Positions 36,267 to 46,019 are shown, counted from the first letter of the stretch. The stretch: 64,000 nucleotides of DNA from Bacteroidota bacterium (GCA_023429135.1 JAEYWD010000086.1:11607-75606), one strand, 5' to 3'. Notes: generated by a model not told the origin, from the sequence alone. Numbers and translations: made by a program.

Positions 36267-36447
36267 TGTTAAAAAGGATTATTGGGGTAAAAATAAGCAA
36301 AAAGCTAACCAAAAATATTCTTTCTTCCTCTTTAGAAACTCTATCGGACATTTGGAGAAAATTGGCAGCTTTCGAAATTCAATCAGGCGTGAAGCGCAAT
36401 TTAACATAAGTCGGCTAAGTAAATGCTTCACTATGTTCTCATTTTCC

Positions 36448-36455
36448 TATCTTTG
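36448..36455 (+). promoter_or_regulatory. -7 promoter element for the ABC-F gene
   Basis: TATCTTTG matches TAnnTTTG, 19 nt before the ATG at 36475. Confidence 0.5.
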
Positions 36456-36474
36456 CAGCCAAATTTTGTGAAGC

Positions 36475-38412
36475 ATGATATCGATCAACCAGTTAAGTGT
36501 TTCTTTTGGTGGTTTTGAGTTGTTAAAAGAGGTTTCGTTTCTTATCAATCCGCGCGACCGTATTGGTTTGGTAGGTAAAAACGGTGCAGGTAAATCTACT
36601 TTGATGAAAATTGTTGCAGGCCTGCAGGAAGCATCTTCGGGCGAAATAGCCAAACCCGACGGGTTTCGTATTGGCTATCTGCCTCAAACCATGATTCTTG
36701 CCGAAGGCCGTTCCGTTTACAACGAAACAAAAAGAGCATTTGACGAAGTGCTGGCAATTGATAAAGAAATGAAGGAAATTAATCTTCAGCTTGCCAGCCG
36801 CGAAGATTACCATTCCGAAGAATACGAGAATCTGATCCACCGACTTACCGATCTGAACGAACGCTTTCAATTGCTTGGTGGCGCCAGTATCGATGCAGAT
36901 ATTGAACAAACCCTTACTGGACTTGGTTTTGAGCCTTACGACATGCAACGTCAAACCCGCGAATTTTCTGGTGGCTGGCGTATGCGTATTGAGTTAGCAA
37001 AGTTATTACTTCAGAAGCCCAATATATTGTTGCTCGACGAGCCTACCAATCACCTCGATATTGAATCTATCCAGTGGCTCGAAAGTTATCTTTCGGTTTT
37101 TGATGGCGCAGCCCTGATTGTTTCACACGACCGGGCTTTTCTTGATAATGTAACCAATCGTACCGTTGAAATATCCCTGGGTCGCATTTACGATTACAAG
37201 GTAAATTATTCGAAATATGTTGAATTGCGTAAAGAGCGCCGCGAGCAACAAATGGCGGCATTTCGCAATCAGCAGAAAATGATTGAGGATACTGAAGACT
37301 TCATAGAACGATTCCGGTATAAAGCTACCAAAGCTGTGCAGGTGCAGTCGCGCATCAAGCAACTGGAGCGGTTGGAACGTCTTGAGGTGGACGAAGAGGA
37401 TGTGTCGGCTCTTAACCTGAAATTTGCTCCGGCGCCGCGCTCGGGCAATATGGTAGTAGAAGCCGTTGAGGTAAGCAAAGCGTATGGCTCTAAGAAAATT
37501 CTCGAAAATATAGATTTCGTTCTGGAAAGAGGGGAGAAGGTGGCCTTTGTGGGCCGAAACGGCGAAGGTAAAACCACGCTTTCGAAAATGATTGTTGGAG
37601 AAACCGATTTTACCGGCAATTTAAAAGTAGGTCACAATGTTAAAATTGGCTACTTCGCCCAAAATCAGGACGAGCTTATGGATGAAAATATTACGGTTTT
37701 CGATACTATCGACAAGGTAGCTGTTGGCGATATTCGCCTCAAAATCCGCGATCTGCTCGGCGCGTTTCTGTTCCGGGGCGAAGATGTGGACAAAAAAGTG
37801 AAGGTGCTGTCGGGAGGTGAACGTTCCCGGCTGGCAATGATTAAACTGCTTCTGGAACCATACAATATGCTGGTGCTCGACGAGCCTACCAATCACCTCG
37901 ATATGCGTTCGAAAGACATTCTTAAACAAGCCCTTATCAAATACGATGGTACAGTGATTGTGGTGTCGCACGACCGCGAATTTCTTGATGGTTTGGTGGG
38001 TAAGGTTTACGAGTTCAGGCATAAAAAAATTAAGCAACACATTGGCGGTATTTACGAGTTCCTGGAGAAGAAAAAAATTCAGAATTTGCAGGCCCTTGAG
38101 CAAAAAGAAAAACTATCCCGGAATACCGAGAAAGAAACCGCCGCCGGCAAATTGGATTATCAGGAAAAGAAAGAATATGATAAAATGCTGCGTAAGCTAA
38201 CCAATCAGGTTTCGCAGTCGGAAACCAGGATTGAGGAACTCGAAAGCCGGATACAACAAATTGAGCAAAAGCTTTCGGACCCCTCGTTGCACAGCGAAGT
38301 TGAGAAGCTTTACCTGGAGCATAACGAAGTAAAACTGGCGCTCGAAAACGAAATGAAGCAATGGGAGTCCTTAAATATTGAGCTGGAACAGTTTAAAGAA
38401 CAAAGAAATTAG
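36475..38412 (+). CDS. ABC-F family ATPase (Uup/YheS-type ribosome-associated factor)
   Basis: A soluble tandem ATPase without membrane part; ABC-F proteins act on the ribosome to relieve stalls or, in some cases, give antibiotic resistance. The first ABC domain has Walker A GKNGAGKST (~35-43), signature FSGGW and LLLDEPTNHLDI; a ~70-residue linker rich in Arg/Gln/Glu follows; the second has GRNGEGKTTL, LSGGERSRLA and LVLDEPTNHLDM. A C-terminal coiled coil occupies ~550-645. The linker and tail resemble housekeeping ABC-F proteins rather than resistance factors. Monocistronic with its own promoter. Confidence 0.92.
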   Translation: MISINQLSVSFGGFELLKEVSFLINPRDRIGLVGKNGAGKSTLMKIVAGLQEASSGEIAKPDGFRIGYLPQTMILAEGRSVYNETKRAFDEVLAIDKEMKEINLQLASREDYHSEEYENLIHRLTDLNERFQLLGGASIDADIEQTLTGLGFEPYDMQRQTREFSGGWRMRIELAKLLLQKPNILLLDEPTNHLDIESIQWLESYLSVFDGAALIVSHDRAFLDNVTNRTVEISLGRIYDYKVNYSKYVELRKERREQQMAAFRNQQKMIEDTEDFIERFRYKATKAVQVQSRIKQLERLERLEVDEEDVSALNLKFAPAPRSGNMVVEAVEVSKAYGSKKILENIDFVLERGEKVAFVGRNGEGKTTLSKMIVGETDFTGNLKVGHNVKIGYFAQNQDELMDENITVFDTIDKVAVGDIRLKIRDLLGAFLFRGEDVDKKVKVLSGGERSRLAMIKLLLEPYNMLVLDEPTNHLDMRSKDILKQALIKYDGTVIVVSHDREFLDGLVGKVYEFRHKKIKQHIGGIYEFLEKKKIQNLQALEQKEKLSRNTEKETAAGKLDYQEKKEYDKMLRKLTNQVSQSETRIEELESRIQQIEQKLSDPSLHSEVEKLYLEHNEVKLALENEMKQWESLNIELEQFKEQRN

Positions 38413-38480
38413 TATTTTTACTGAGCAATCGGGCATTATAATTGTTTAGCAAAGAGCCTGAGGTTTAAAAATTCTATACC

Positions 38481-39770
38481 ATGCGCAATAGATATCTGCT
38501 TTTATTCATGCTTACTGTGTTTGTGGTAATTGCGGCCTGTACATCGAGCCGTAAAGCAATGCAAATTAAGTCGAGTAACCAGTATTACCTCTATAATCCT
38601 GGCAGCACTTTTATGCATCCTGAGTTTTCGATTTATCATCACAACGATACGTCTTCCCAGCTTTACATCAAATTTTTTACCGATGAGTTTTTGTTTAATC
38701 AGGCTAACCCAGAACAAACTATGCAGGCCGGGCTAAGCGTTAAATACCAGCTATTTGATGTTACCGACGACAAAAATAATCCCGTGCTCGCTGACAGCTC
38801 AACCTACATCAGATACGTCGAAAAACGAAATATCCGCAAGGTGCTGCTTGTTCCCCTGTTCATAAAAGCTCAGGCCGGACGGGAGTATACAATGAAGGTT
38901 GTTTCGCTCGATATTAACCGTAAAGCCTCACATACCGCTTCTCTGTATGTTGATAAACTTACAACCGGTTCTCCTCAGAATTATAAGCTGATTCAGACTC
39001 AGGGAGGAGCTCCTTTGTTCCGATCGTTTATTAACAGCGACGATTTATTTAAAATTATCAATAACCGAAATCGCTTCGAAAGCCTGTTTATCCGCTATCA
39101 GAAAAATAATCTTCCTTTACCGGCTCCCGCGTTCTCAATGACGGGGGAAAAGGCTTTTGAATTTCGTACTGACAGTTCCTGGATATTTCCTTATAATCCG
39201 GCACAAAACTATAACTTTCAAACGGAAGGTTTATATTTTATTCAGCCCGACAGTTCTAAGAGTGAGGGATTGTATCTGATGCATTTTGGGAAACATTTTC
39301 CTAAAATTAAAACTCCTGAGGCAATGATTGAGCCTTTGGAATATATTACCACCACTGTGGAATTCAGAAAATTGAAAGCAGAAAGCAATAAAAAGCTGGC
39401 AGTTGACAACTACTGGCTGAAACTGGGTGGCAATCCTGATGTAAGTCGCGAACTGATTCGTGTTTTCTATACCCGCATGTATTTCGCAAATTATTATTTC
39501 ACAAGCTTTAAAGAAGGCTGGAAAACCGATCGCGGAATGATCTATATTATTTTGGGGCAGCCTAATTATATTACTAAAACTGCTTCATCCGAAACATGGG
39601 AGTATTATAATACCCAATCGGCAAAAAGTGTTGAATTCATCTTTGATAAAGTGCCATCCGTTTATACAGGAAACCATTATGTACTGCAGCGAAGTGAATA
39701 TTTTAACAGCTTTTGGCGTCAGGCAGTCGATACTTGGCGTAGTGGCAAAGTATACAGCGCAGAAGAGTAA
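38481..39770 (+). CDS. GWxTD-domain lipoprotein
   Basis: The N terminus is a lipoprotein signal (VVIAAC, Cys ~20). The C-terminal third carries the GWxTD domain with GWKTDRGMIYIILGQP near residues 347-362, followed by TWEYYNT and FIFDKV, which are standard for the family in Bacteroidota. The remaining ~300 residues are beta-rich. The domain's role is unknown; members are usually envelope lipoproteins. It lies 68 nt after the ABC-F gene and about 100 nt before a DUF4114 lipoprotein gene. Confidence 0.88.
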   Translation: MRNRYLLLFMLTVFVVIAACTSSRKAMQIKSSNQYYLYNPGSTFMHPEFSIYHHNDTSSQLYIKFFTDEFLFNQANPEQTMQAGLSVKYQLFDVTDDKNNPVLADSSTYIRYVEKRNIRKVLLVPLFIKAQAGREYTMKVVSLDINRKASHTASLYVDKLTTGSPQNYKLIQTQGGAPLFRSFINSDDLFKIINNRNRFESLFIRYQKNNLPLPAPAFSMTGEKAFEFRTDSSWIFPYNPAQNYNFQTEGLYFIQPDSSKSEGLYLMHFGKHFPKIKTPEAMIEPLEYITTTVEFRKLKAESNKKLAVDNYWLKLGGNPDVSRELIRVFYTRMYFANYYFTSFKEGWKTDRGMIYIILGQPNYITKTASSETWEYYNTQSAKSVEFIFDKVPSVYTGNHYVLQRSEYFNSFWRQAVDTWRSGKVYSAEE

Positions 39771-39867
39771 GGGAGAGGCCTAATTTTAACTGTCACATAA
39801 ACTCAAATCTCAAATGTTTGTTTTATTGGTATAGTCCAATTTGAATTATTAATTAAACATTTTTGAG

Positions 39868-40584
39868 ATGAGAAAAACAATACTCTATAGCATTGTAGCT
39901 GTGCTTTTTATTGGCGCATGCTCCAAAGACAAGGATACTCCGGTAGAGGAGATCCCGGATGGTATTATTCGTACTGATACCAGTCCAATTTATTACTCCC
40001 GTATTGTTAATTTGCTACCTTCTTCACAGGATGCTCCATCCATTTACCCGGTTTTATTCAGTGATACCGTTCAGAAGAAAATTGTGCTCACTGCTGAGTC
40101 GGAAGTATATATTACTTTTGTAACCGAGAGAGCAGTTTACAAAAACACGGTAGGCTGGTATTCTTATCCGTTAGGACAGGAGCCTAAGAGTGCCAAAGAT
40201 TTAAATATTCATGTGCTGTTTCCTAACGTTTCCGGGAAAGGTGAAGGGGGCGAATTACTTCAGGGTGACAAACTTCAGCTAGGAGATACCAAATTTCCAA
40301 AAGGAACAGTTATAGGTTTTTTCCTTATTATAAAGGGATGGAAAGACGGATATATTAATTATGGAGCCGAGACATATTACACTCATGTGCAGTTTAATCC
40401 GAATAACAATCAGCAGCATGTGCTCTTTCAGGAAAAAAATGGTGGCAGAATTGTTTTAGGATTTGAAGATATGCCTTTTAATGTTGGTGATTCAGATTTT
40501 AATGACATTTTATTTACAGTTGCCGATAACAAGGATGGGCTCGAAACAATATATTTCGATTTAAAAGGCGTTCCTAAACTATAG
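39868..40584 (+). CDS. DUF4114-domain lipoprotein
   Basis: Signal sequence with lipobox IGAC (Cys ~18) and a charged linker (SKDKDTPVEE). The C-terminal ~80 residues contain FEDMPFNVGDSDFNDILFTV, the Asp-rich DUF4114 signature that probably binds calcium. Residues ~50-150 look like a beta-sandwich with TAESEVYITFVTE. Likely outer-membrane surface or periplasmic. A strong bidirectional hairpin ends transcription before convergent dnaB. Confidence 0.8.
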   Translation: MRKTILYSIVAVLFIGACSKDKDTPVEEIPDGIIRTDTSPIYYSRIVNLLPSSQDAPSIYPVLFSDTVQKKIVLTAESEVYITFVTERAVYKNTVGWYSYPLGQEPKSAKDLNIHVLFPNVSGKGEGGELLQGDKLQLGDTKFPKGTVIGFFLIIKGWKDGYINYGAETYYTHVQFNPNNNQQHVLFQEKNGGRIVLGFEDMPFNVGDSDFNDILFTVADNKDGLETIYFDLKGVPKL

Positions 40585-40601
40585 GACTTTACTTTTAGAA
40601 G

Positions 40602-40645
40602 AATAAGCCCCGAAGTGTCAGAAAAATCTGTCTTCGGGGCTTATT
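40602..40645. terminator. Bidirectional terminator between the DUF4114 gene and dnaB
   Basis: AATAAGCCCCGAAG (40602-40615) pairs perfectly with CTTCGGGGCTTATT (40632-40645); a smaller CAGA/TCTG stem extends it inward. Confidence 0.88.
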
Positions 40646-40663
40646 AATTAACCAAATCCGGAA

Positions 40664-42205
40664 TTAGAAAGGAGGTTCGTCAAATCCTTTGCTTCCACCC
40701 AGCGGGAAATCTGATGGCAGGGCGGCGGCCTGCTTTTCTTCCTGGTTCATACGCGAACTGAAAGTCATTGCAGGTGCTGCGGCCGAAGGAACGGTTGTAC
40801 CCAGCATCAGCGGATCGAAATCTTCCAGATCAACGAATTTGGCAAAGTCCTGTTTGAATCGCAATCTCACATCTTCCAGCGCCCCGTTACGATGCTTTGC
40901 AATAATAATTTCGGCAATACCCTGAAGCGAGTTTCCTTCTTCATCTTCGGTAAACCCATACTTTTCGGGACGATGGATAAACAAAACGATATCGGCATCC
41001 TGCTCAATCGCTCCCGATTCGCGCAAGTCGCTCAATTGTGGCCGTTTGTTACCCGACCGGCTTTCAACTGACCGATTCAACTGTGAAAGGGCTATGATTG
41101 GTACATTTAATTCTTTGGCAATAACCTTTAAAGAACGTGAAATGTACGACACTTCCTGTTCACGACTACCCCTGGCATCGATGTTACAGGTCATAAGCTG
41201 CAGGTAGTCAATAATGATAATATTGATATCGTACTGCATTTTCAGTCGGCGGCACTTGGATCGAAGTTCAAAAACCGAGATGGCTGGAGTGTCGTCAATA
41301 TAAATGGGTGCTTCAACGAGGTTTTTGATTTTGCGGTCGAGTTGTTCCCATTCGTAGTTCTCGAGCTTTCCGTTACGTATCCTGTCCGACGAAAGTTCAG
41401 TTTCGCCAACAATCAAACGATTTACAAGCTGAATTGACGACATTTCGAGTGAGAAAATGGCTACTCCCTGTTTGTGCTCCACGGCCATGTTTCGGGTCAT
41501 AGAGAGGATGAAGGCCGTTTTACCCATAGAAGGACGGGCGGCAATAATAACAAGGTCGGAGCGCTGCCAGCCTGAAGTAATGCGGTCGAGCTTGGTATAT
41601 CCTGAAGGCACACCGCTCAGTGAGTCGGTACGTTTACCAGCTTCCTGAATCTGGTGAATGGCTTCTTTAATAAGCACATTTATGGGCTGGGTTTCTTTTT
41701 TGATGTTCCCTTCGGCTACTTTAAAAAGCTCTGCTTCAGAAAAGTCCAGCAGGTCGTCCACGTCAATGGATTCGTCGAAAGCGCGGGTCTGAATTTCGGT
41801 AGAAACCCTGATAAGTTCTCTCTGGATATATTTCTGGGCAATAATACGGGCATGAAATTCAACATGAGCTGCGGACGCAACACGGCTTGTAAGTTGAGTA
41901 ATATATAGAGGGCCACCCACTTCATCGAGTTTATCCTGTTTTCTTAACTCTTCCGTAACTGTTAAAATATCTACAGGCTCTTCTTTCATTGATAGATCCA
42001 CAATGGCCTGGAAAATTTTCTGGTGAACATCTTTATAAAAACTGATAGGCTTAAGCAGGTCGAGAACAGTGATAACGGCATCTTTCTCAATCATAATAGC
42101 TCCTAAAACGGCTTCTTCGAGATCTACTGCCTGTGGAGGTAATTTCCCTAAATCGAGCTGAACGATATTTGTCCGATTATCAGTGCTAAAGCTTTTCTTT
42201 GCCAT
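40664..42205 (-). CDS. dnaB: Replicative DNA helicase DnaB
   Basis: Hexameric 5'-3' helicase of the replication fork. The N-terminal helical domain starts LPPQAVDLEEAVLGAIMIEK; the RecA-like ATPase has ARPSMGKTAF (Walker A, ~225), VAIFSLEMSS, the Walker B strand IIIIDYLQLM, ALSQLNRSVE and the arginine-finger region IEQDADIVLFIHRPEKYG. 513 residues, no intein. The C-terminal tail after ~470 is low complexity (PSAAAPAMTF). Transcribed alone from a promoter with TATTTTTG. Confidence 0.98.
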   Translation of the reverse strand: MAKKSFSTDNRTNIVQLDLGKLPPQAVDLEEAVLGAIMIEKDAVITVLDLLKPISFYKDVHQKIFQAIVDLSMKEEPVDILTVTEELRKQDKLDEVGGPLYITQLTSRVASAAHVEFHARIIAQKYIQRELIRVSTEIQTRAFDESIDVDDLLDFSEAELFKVAEGNIKKETQPINVLIKEAIHQIQEAGKRTDSLSGVPSGYTKLDRITSGWQRSDLVIIAARPSMGKTAFILSMTRNMAVEHKQGVAIFSLEMSSIQLVNRLIVGETELSSDRIRNGKLENYEWEQLDRKIKNLVEAPIYIDDTPAISVFELRSKCRRLKMQYDINIIIIDYLQLMTCNIDARGSREQEVSYISRSLKVIAKELNVPIIALSQLNRSVESRSGNKRPQLSDLRESGAIEQDADIVLFIHRPEKYGFTEDEEGNSLQGIAEIIIAKHRNGALEDVRLRFKQDFAKFVDLEDFDPLMLGTTVPSAAAPAMTFSSRMNQEEKQAAALPSDFPLGGSKGFDEPPF

Positions 42206-42225
42206 ATAATTTCTTTTTGGGGCAT

Positions 42226-42233
42226 CAAAAATA
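42226..42233 (-). promoter_or_regulatory. -7 promoter element for dnaB
   Basis: TATTTTTG on the minus strand, 20 nt before the dnaB ATG, matches TAnnTTTG. Confidence 0.45.
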
Positions 42234-42272
42234 GAAAAAGAAACCGGGGCTCCCTTTTTTTTAGAACGTTTC

Positions 42273-42314
42273 TTATAAACAATTTTGGCGCTGGTGTTGG
42301 TAAATTGTTTATAA
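42273..42314. promoter_or_regulatory. 13-bp perfect inverted repeat between dnaB and the chemoreceptor gene
   Basis: TTATAAACAATTT (42273-42285) and AAATTGTTTATAA (42302-42314) are exact reverse complements with a 16-nt G/T-rich spacer. It lies in the divergent intergenic region, ~40 nt upstream of the dnaB -7 box and ~175 nt before the chemoreceptor gene. Could be a regulator-binding site or structured leader; partner unknown. Confidence 0.4.
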
Positions 42315-42490
42315 AAATTTTAAGACAAATCTAAGGTTGGCTTAATATAGTAAAATCCTGATTTTATTTGGATTTGATATTTTTTATTTTAAAAATTAAC
42401 CTTTTTAATTAATTAGACCGGGCAAATTCTTCATAATACATTACTTATTATTATTTTTATTAAAAAACTAAAACTACATACCGGCTTTTC

Positions 42491-44395
42491 ATGACTATTA
42501 AGTTAAATCTCAGACAACGCATCCTTGTTTATATTCTTGGAGCAGTTTTCAGTATTTTTACTTTATTAATTCTTTATATAGGTTTAAAGACCAACAGAAT
42601 TGAACGTAGTAATGCTCTTCGCGAGGCTCTGTTGCTTTCTCAGGCAAATGGTAATAAAGTAAATGGTATTTTGGAAGACGGGATGGCTGTTACCAGATCG
42701 TTAGCTCAGACTTTAAGTGCTTTTAAAGAAATTCCTGCAGAAAATCGCCGTTCAACAGTTAATAATGTGCTTGAGAATATTCTAAGAAATAATCCGAAAA
42801 TATTGTCGGTCTGGTCGGTTTGGGAACCTAATGCACTAGATGGGCTGGACGATAAATACATCAACCGCATGGGAGGAAATGAAAACGGAAGGTTTGGGTC
42901 CACCTTCTGTAAGGTAAGTTCAGGTATTCGTCTGGATCCTTCGCTAGAAAAGGAGATTGAAGTTTCGAAGTATTATAGTTTTCCTAAAAAGTCACTTCAT
43001 GAAGAGCTTATAGCTCCGTATCTTTATAAGTATGAAGCAAACGGACCGGAATATTCCATTGTGACACTTTCAGTCCCTATAATTCAGAACAACCAGTTTT
43101 TAGGCGTTGTGGCAACCGATTTTGATCTGGCAGGAATTCAGGATTTTATAGCAAAAAGTCATGTTAAGTCGGTTGTTTATTCGGCTGAAGGACAAATAGC
43201 CGCTCATTTTGATAAAGCAAAAATCGGCAAAAAGTTAATCGAAGCCGATAAAGATATTGCCGGTGAGTTTACTGACAGTTTGAATGCTGCTGTTAATGAT
43301 GCCCGGGCAATTAGTTTCACTGCCTATTCTGAAGCATTCAATGCAAAAGTCCTGGTAAATACAACCCCAATATCCATAGGACAAACTGGTGTTTCATGGT
43401 CATACATTACAATTGTTCCCTTGAAAGAAGCGCTTGCCGAAGCCCGGTCCATGCAGTGGACAATTTTCATTCTTGGATTACTGGCCTTAGGAGCGGTGGG
43501 GATACTTGTATTTTTTATTGCGCGCTCCATTACAAAGCCAATTTTATCAAGTGTTGATTTTGCAACTAAAATTGCAAACGGCGATTTAACGCAAACAGTG
43601 GAAGTAACCACCAACGATGAAATTGGACGGCTTTGCAGTGCTATGAATGATATGGCCGATCATCTGAACAATGTAGTGGTGAATGTTTTGAATGGTTCAC
43701 GCTCCATTGCCGAATCAAGTCAACAGATGAATATTTCGTTACAGCAGTTAGCTCATTCAGCTACGGTTCAGGCTGCTTCGGTGGAACAAATTTCGTCGGC
43801 CATGGAAGAGATGGTTTCCAACATTCAGCAGAATGCCGGCAATGCTAAACAGACGGAGAAAATTTCGGTGAATGCACTTGCTGGTATTAAAAAAACGAGC
43901 GAAGCATCCGAGACAAGTCTGCAATCGGTTAACAGTATTGCTGATAAAATCAGTATAGTGACCGACATAGCTTTCCAAACCAATATTCTTGCTTTGAATG
44001 CGGCTGTGGAAGCTGCCAGGGCTGGAGAACACGGCCGGGGGTTTGCGGTAGTGGCTGCCGAGGTCAGGAAACTTGCAGAAAGGAGCCGTTTGGCAGCAGA
44101 GGAGATTATTGCTATTTCGGATAAAGGGAAAACGCTTACCGAAGTTGCCAGTCAGGCAATGAAAAATATGATGCCCGAAATTCAAAAAACAACAGAATTG
44201 GTTCAGGAAATTGCTGTTTCGAGCGCGGAACAGGAGAATGGAGCTGAACAGGTTAATTCATCGGTGCAGCAACTGAATGAAATAGCGCAGCAAAATGCAA
44301 CTGCAGCCGAACAATTAGCTGCAAGTGCCGAGTCTCTCAATATTCAGGCCCGCAATCTCATGGATTTGGTTTCTTTTTTCAGGATTCATAACTAA
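42491..44395 (+). CDS. Methyl-accepting chemotaxis protein with Cache-type sensor domain
   Basis: A transmembrane chemoreceptor. TM1 ~11-32, periplasmic double-Cache-like domain ~35-315 (LSVWSVWEPNALDGLDDKY, SIVTLSVPIIQNNQFLGVVATD), TM2 ~321-345, HAMP ~347-400, and cytoplasmic signalling helices ~420-634 with the tip FQTNILALNAAVEAARAGE near 495 and GFAVVAAEVRKLAERS. No CheA, CheW, CheR or CheB gene lies in the window, so it is an orphan here and may feed a distant chemotaxis or gliding-related pathway. The Cache domain suggests a small ligand such as an amino acid or organic acid. Confidence 0.92.
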   Translation: MTIKLNLRQRILVYILGAVFSIFTLLILYIGLKTNRIERSNALREALLLSQANGNKVNGILEDGMAVTRSLAQTLSAFKEIPAENRRSTVNNVLENILRNNPKILSVWSVWEPNALDGLDDKYINRMGGNENGRFGSTFCKVSSGIRLDPSLEKEIEVSKYYSFPKKSLHEELIAPYLYKYEANGPEYSIVTLSVPIIQNNQFLGVVATDFDLAGIQDFIAKSHVKSVVYSAEGQIAAHFDKAKIGKKLIEADKDIAGEFTDSLNAAVNDARAISFTAYSEAFNAKVLVNTTPISIGQTGVSWSYITIVPLKEALAEARSMQWTIFILGLLALGAVGILVFFIARSITKPILSSVDFATKIANGDLTQTVEVTTNDEIGRLCSAMNDMADHLNNVVVNVLNGSRSIAESSQQMNISLQQLAHSATVQAASVEQISSAMEEMVSNIQQNAGNAKQTEKISVNALAGIKKTSEASETSLQSVNSIADKISIVTDIAFQTNILALNAAVEAARAGEHGRGFAVVAAEVRKLAERSRLAAEEIIAISDKGKTLTEVASQAMKNMMPEIQKTTELVQEIAVSSAEQENGAEQVNSSVQQLNEIAQQNATAAEQLAASAESLNIQARNLMDLVSFFRIHN

Positions 44396-44438
44396 CCTTT
44401 AGCTGCTGTTTTTGTTATAGAGGTTACGAACTTCAACC

Positions 44439-45314
44439 ATGAACGATAAAATTTACAGCATCGATCTTAAGCACAAGGAAATGCTTGTTCCATTTGCCTT
44501 TCGCAAAATGGAAGATATTGACATAGTACAGGGTGGTGTAGCCGACGATCCGCACCGGCATAATTATTATACCATAATCTGGTCGTTTACCGCCAGGGGT
44601 AAACACATCATCGATTTTAAAGATTACGAAATATTACCCAATCATATTTTCTTTGTCAGCCCCTGGCAGGTGCATCAGGTAATTACCGAACCTAAACCTA
44701 CCGGGGTGGTTATTCTGTTTACCCCCGAATTTCTTCAGAAGAACAGCATCAAAGAGGATTTTATCTCGAACCTCAGGCTTTTCCGCGGAAGCGATGAAAC
44801 GCCACCGCTTCCTATTCCCGCCGAAATGAGTCAGCACCTTAAAGTTTTTGCTGAAGGCATGCGGATTGCATTTGAGTCGGACGACGAAATGCGTTACGAT
44901 ACAATAGGGGCTTACCTGAAGCTATTTCTGATTACCTGCAATGGACATTGTTCTCTATACCCGCAAACAAATCCACAAAATCTGGAAGTAGGACGAAGTC
45001 TAATCCGTAATTTTAAAAACCTTGTTGAAGAGCATTTTAATGAATGGCACCAGGTTCAGGAATATGCGAGTGAGTTGAATGTGAGCCCCAATTATTTAAA
45101 TGAAGTAATTAAGGCAGGGCTTAACATTTCGGCTAAAGATTATATTCAACAGCGGGTTACGCTTGAAGCCAAACGAATGGTTGCATTCACAAGTAAAAGC
45201 GCTAAGGAAATTGGCTTTGAACTAGGCTTTGAAGATCCCTCACATTTCAGTAAATTCTTTAAAAGCCATACGGGACTCTCCTTACAAACATTTAAGGAAA
45301 CGCTGGCAGTTTAA
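44439..45314 (+). CDS. AraC-family transcriptional regulator
   Basis: The N-terminal ~100 residues are a cupin ligand-binding domain (DDPHRHNYYTIIWSF, FVSPWQVHQVI, VILFTPEFL). The C-terminal ~100 residues hold the paired AraC helix-turn-helix (QEYASELNVSPNYLNEVIKA; later KEIGFELGFEDPSHFSKFFK). It lies 43 nt after the chemoreceptor gene and upstream of yceI-pirin, whose genes are plausible targets, as AraC-YceI-pirin groups recur in Bacteroidota. Inducer unknown. Confidence 0.92.
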   Translation: MNDKIYSIDLKHKEMLVPFAFRKMEDIDIVQGGVADDPHRHNYYTIIWSFTARGKHIIDFKDYEILPNHIFFVSPWQVHQVITEPKPTGVVILFTPEFLQKNSIKEDFISNLRLFRGSDETPPLPIPAEMSQHLKVFAEGMRIAFESDDEMRYDTIGAYLKLFLITCNGHCSLYPQTNPQNLEVGRSLIRNFKNLVEEHFNEWHQVQEYASELNVSPNYLNEVIKAGLNISAKDYIQQRVTLEAKRMVAFTSKSAKEIGFELGFEDPSHFSKFFKSHTGLSLQTFKETLAV

Positions 45315-45373
45315 CCTTTGTTTTTACCATCATCAACCCCGATTTTTCCATTTTCCACCTTTTAAAGGTACCG

Positions 45374-45381
45374 TAACTTTG
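45374..45381 (+). promoter_or_regulatory. -7 promoter element for the yceI gene
   Basis: TAACTTTG matches TAnnTTTG and is 26 nt before the ATG at 45408. No clear -33 TTTG, which would suit activator control by the AraC protein. Confidence 0.5.
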
Positions 45382-45407
45382 TACCATAATAAAAAATAGA
45401 CACAATT

Positions 45408-45947
45408 ATGGAAACAATGGTTAAAACTAAATGGGTAATCGATCCCGCACATAGCGAAGTTCACTTTAAAGTAAAACACCTTGTAATTTCTACAGTAACC
45501 GGTAGTTTCGAAAAGTTTGAAGGAAGTTTGGAAGCTTCGACAGATGACTTTTCGGATACCGAGGTTGAATTTTCTGCAGATGTAAACAGTATCAATACAA
45601 ACCAGGCCGACAGGGATGCACATTTGAAATCGCCTGAATTTTTTGATGCAGCAAAATATCCCGCACTCACATTTAAATCAACTGGTTTTAAAAGTGTTGG
45701 CGATAATAAATTTGAAATGACCGGCGACCTTACGATAAGAGGTACTACGCGCCAGGTTACTTTCGATACCGAATTTGGTGGCACCGTGAAAGATCCCTGG
45801 GGAAATATCAAAGCTGGTTTCGAGATAAATGGAAAAATAAACCGGAAAGAGTTCGGCCTCACCTGGAGTGCTCTCACCGAAACCGGAAATATGGTTGTTG
45901 CCGACGAGATTAAAATCCATATTAACGTGGAACTGGTTAAAAGCTGA
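45408..45947 (+). CDS. YceI-family lipid-binding-type protein
   Basis: A lipocalin-like beta-barrel expected to bind a polyisoprenoid or similar lipid. WVIDPAHSEVHFKVKHLVIS at the N terminus, RDAHLKSPEFFDAAKYPALTFKS in the middle and the NRKEFGLTW segment near the end are family hallmarks. There is no signal peptide, so unlike E. coli YceI this copy is probably cytoplasmic. 179 residues. It is followed after 72 nt by the pirin gene; a hairpin lies in between. Confidence 0.93.
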   Translation: METMVKTKWVIDPAHSEVHFKVKHLVISTVTGSFEKFEGSLEASTDDFSDTEVEFSADVNSINTNQADRDAHLKSPEFFDAAKYPALTFKSTGFKSVGDNKFEMTGDLTIRGTTRQVTFDTEFGGTVKDPWGNIKAGFEINGKINRKEFGLTWSALTETGNMVVADEIKIHINVELVKS

Positions 45948-45962
45948 TAAAAAATAAGCGAG

Positions 45963-45999
45963 AATCCCGAAAGGAGGTCAAAAGATATCCTTTCGGATT
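45963..45999 (+). terminator. Hairpin between yceI and the pirin gene
   Basis: CGAAAGGA (45968-45975) pairs with TCCTTTCG (45988-45995), extended by AATC/GATT across one bulged base, and followed by TTTT. It may be a partial terminator or a processing stem between two co-directional genes. Confidence 0.5.
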
Positions 46000-46019
46000 T
46001 TCACCAAATAACAGCAATT

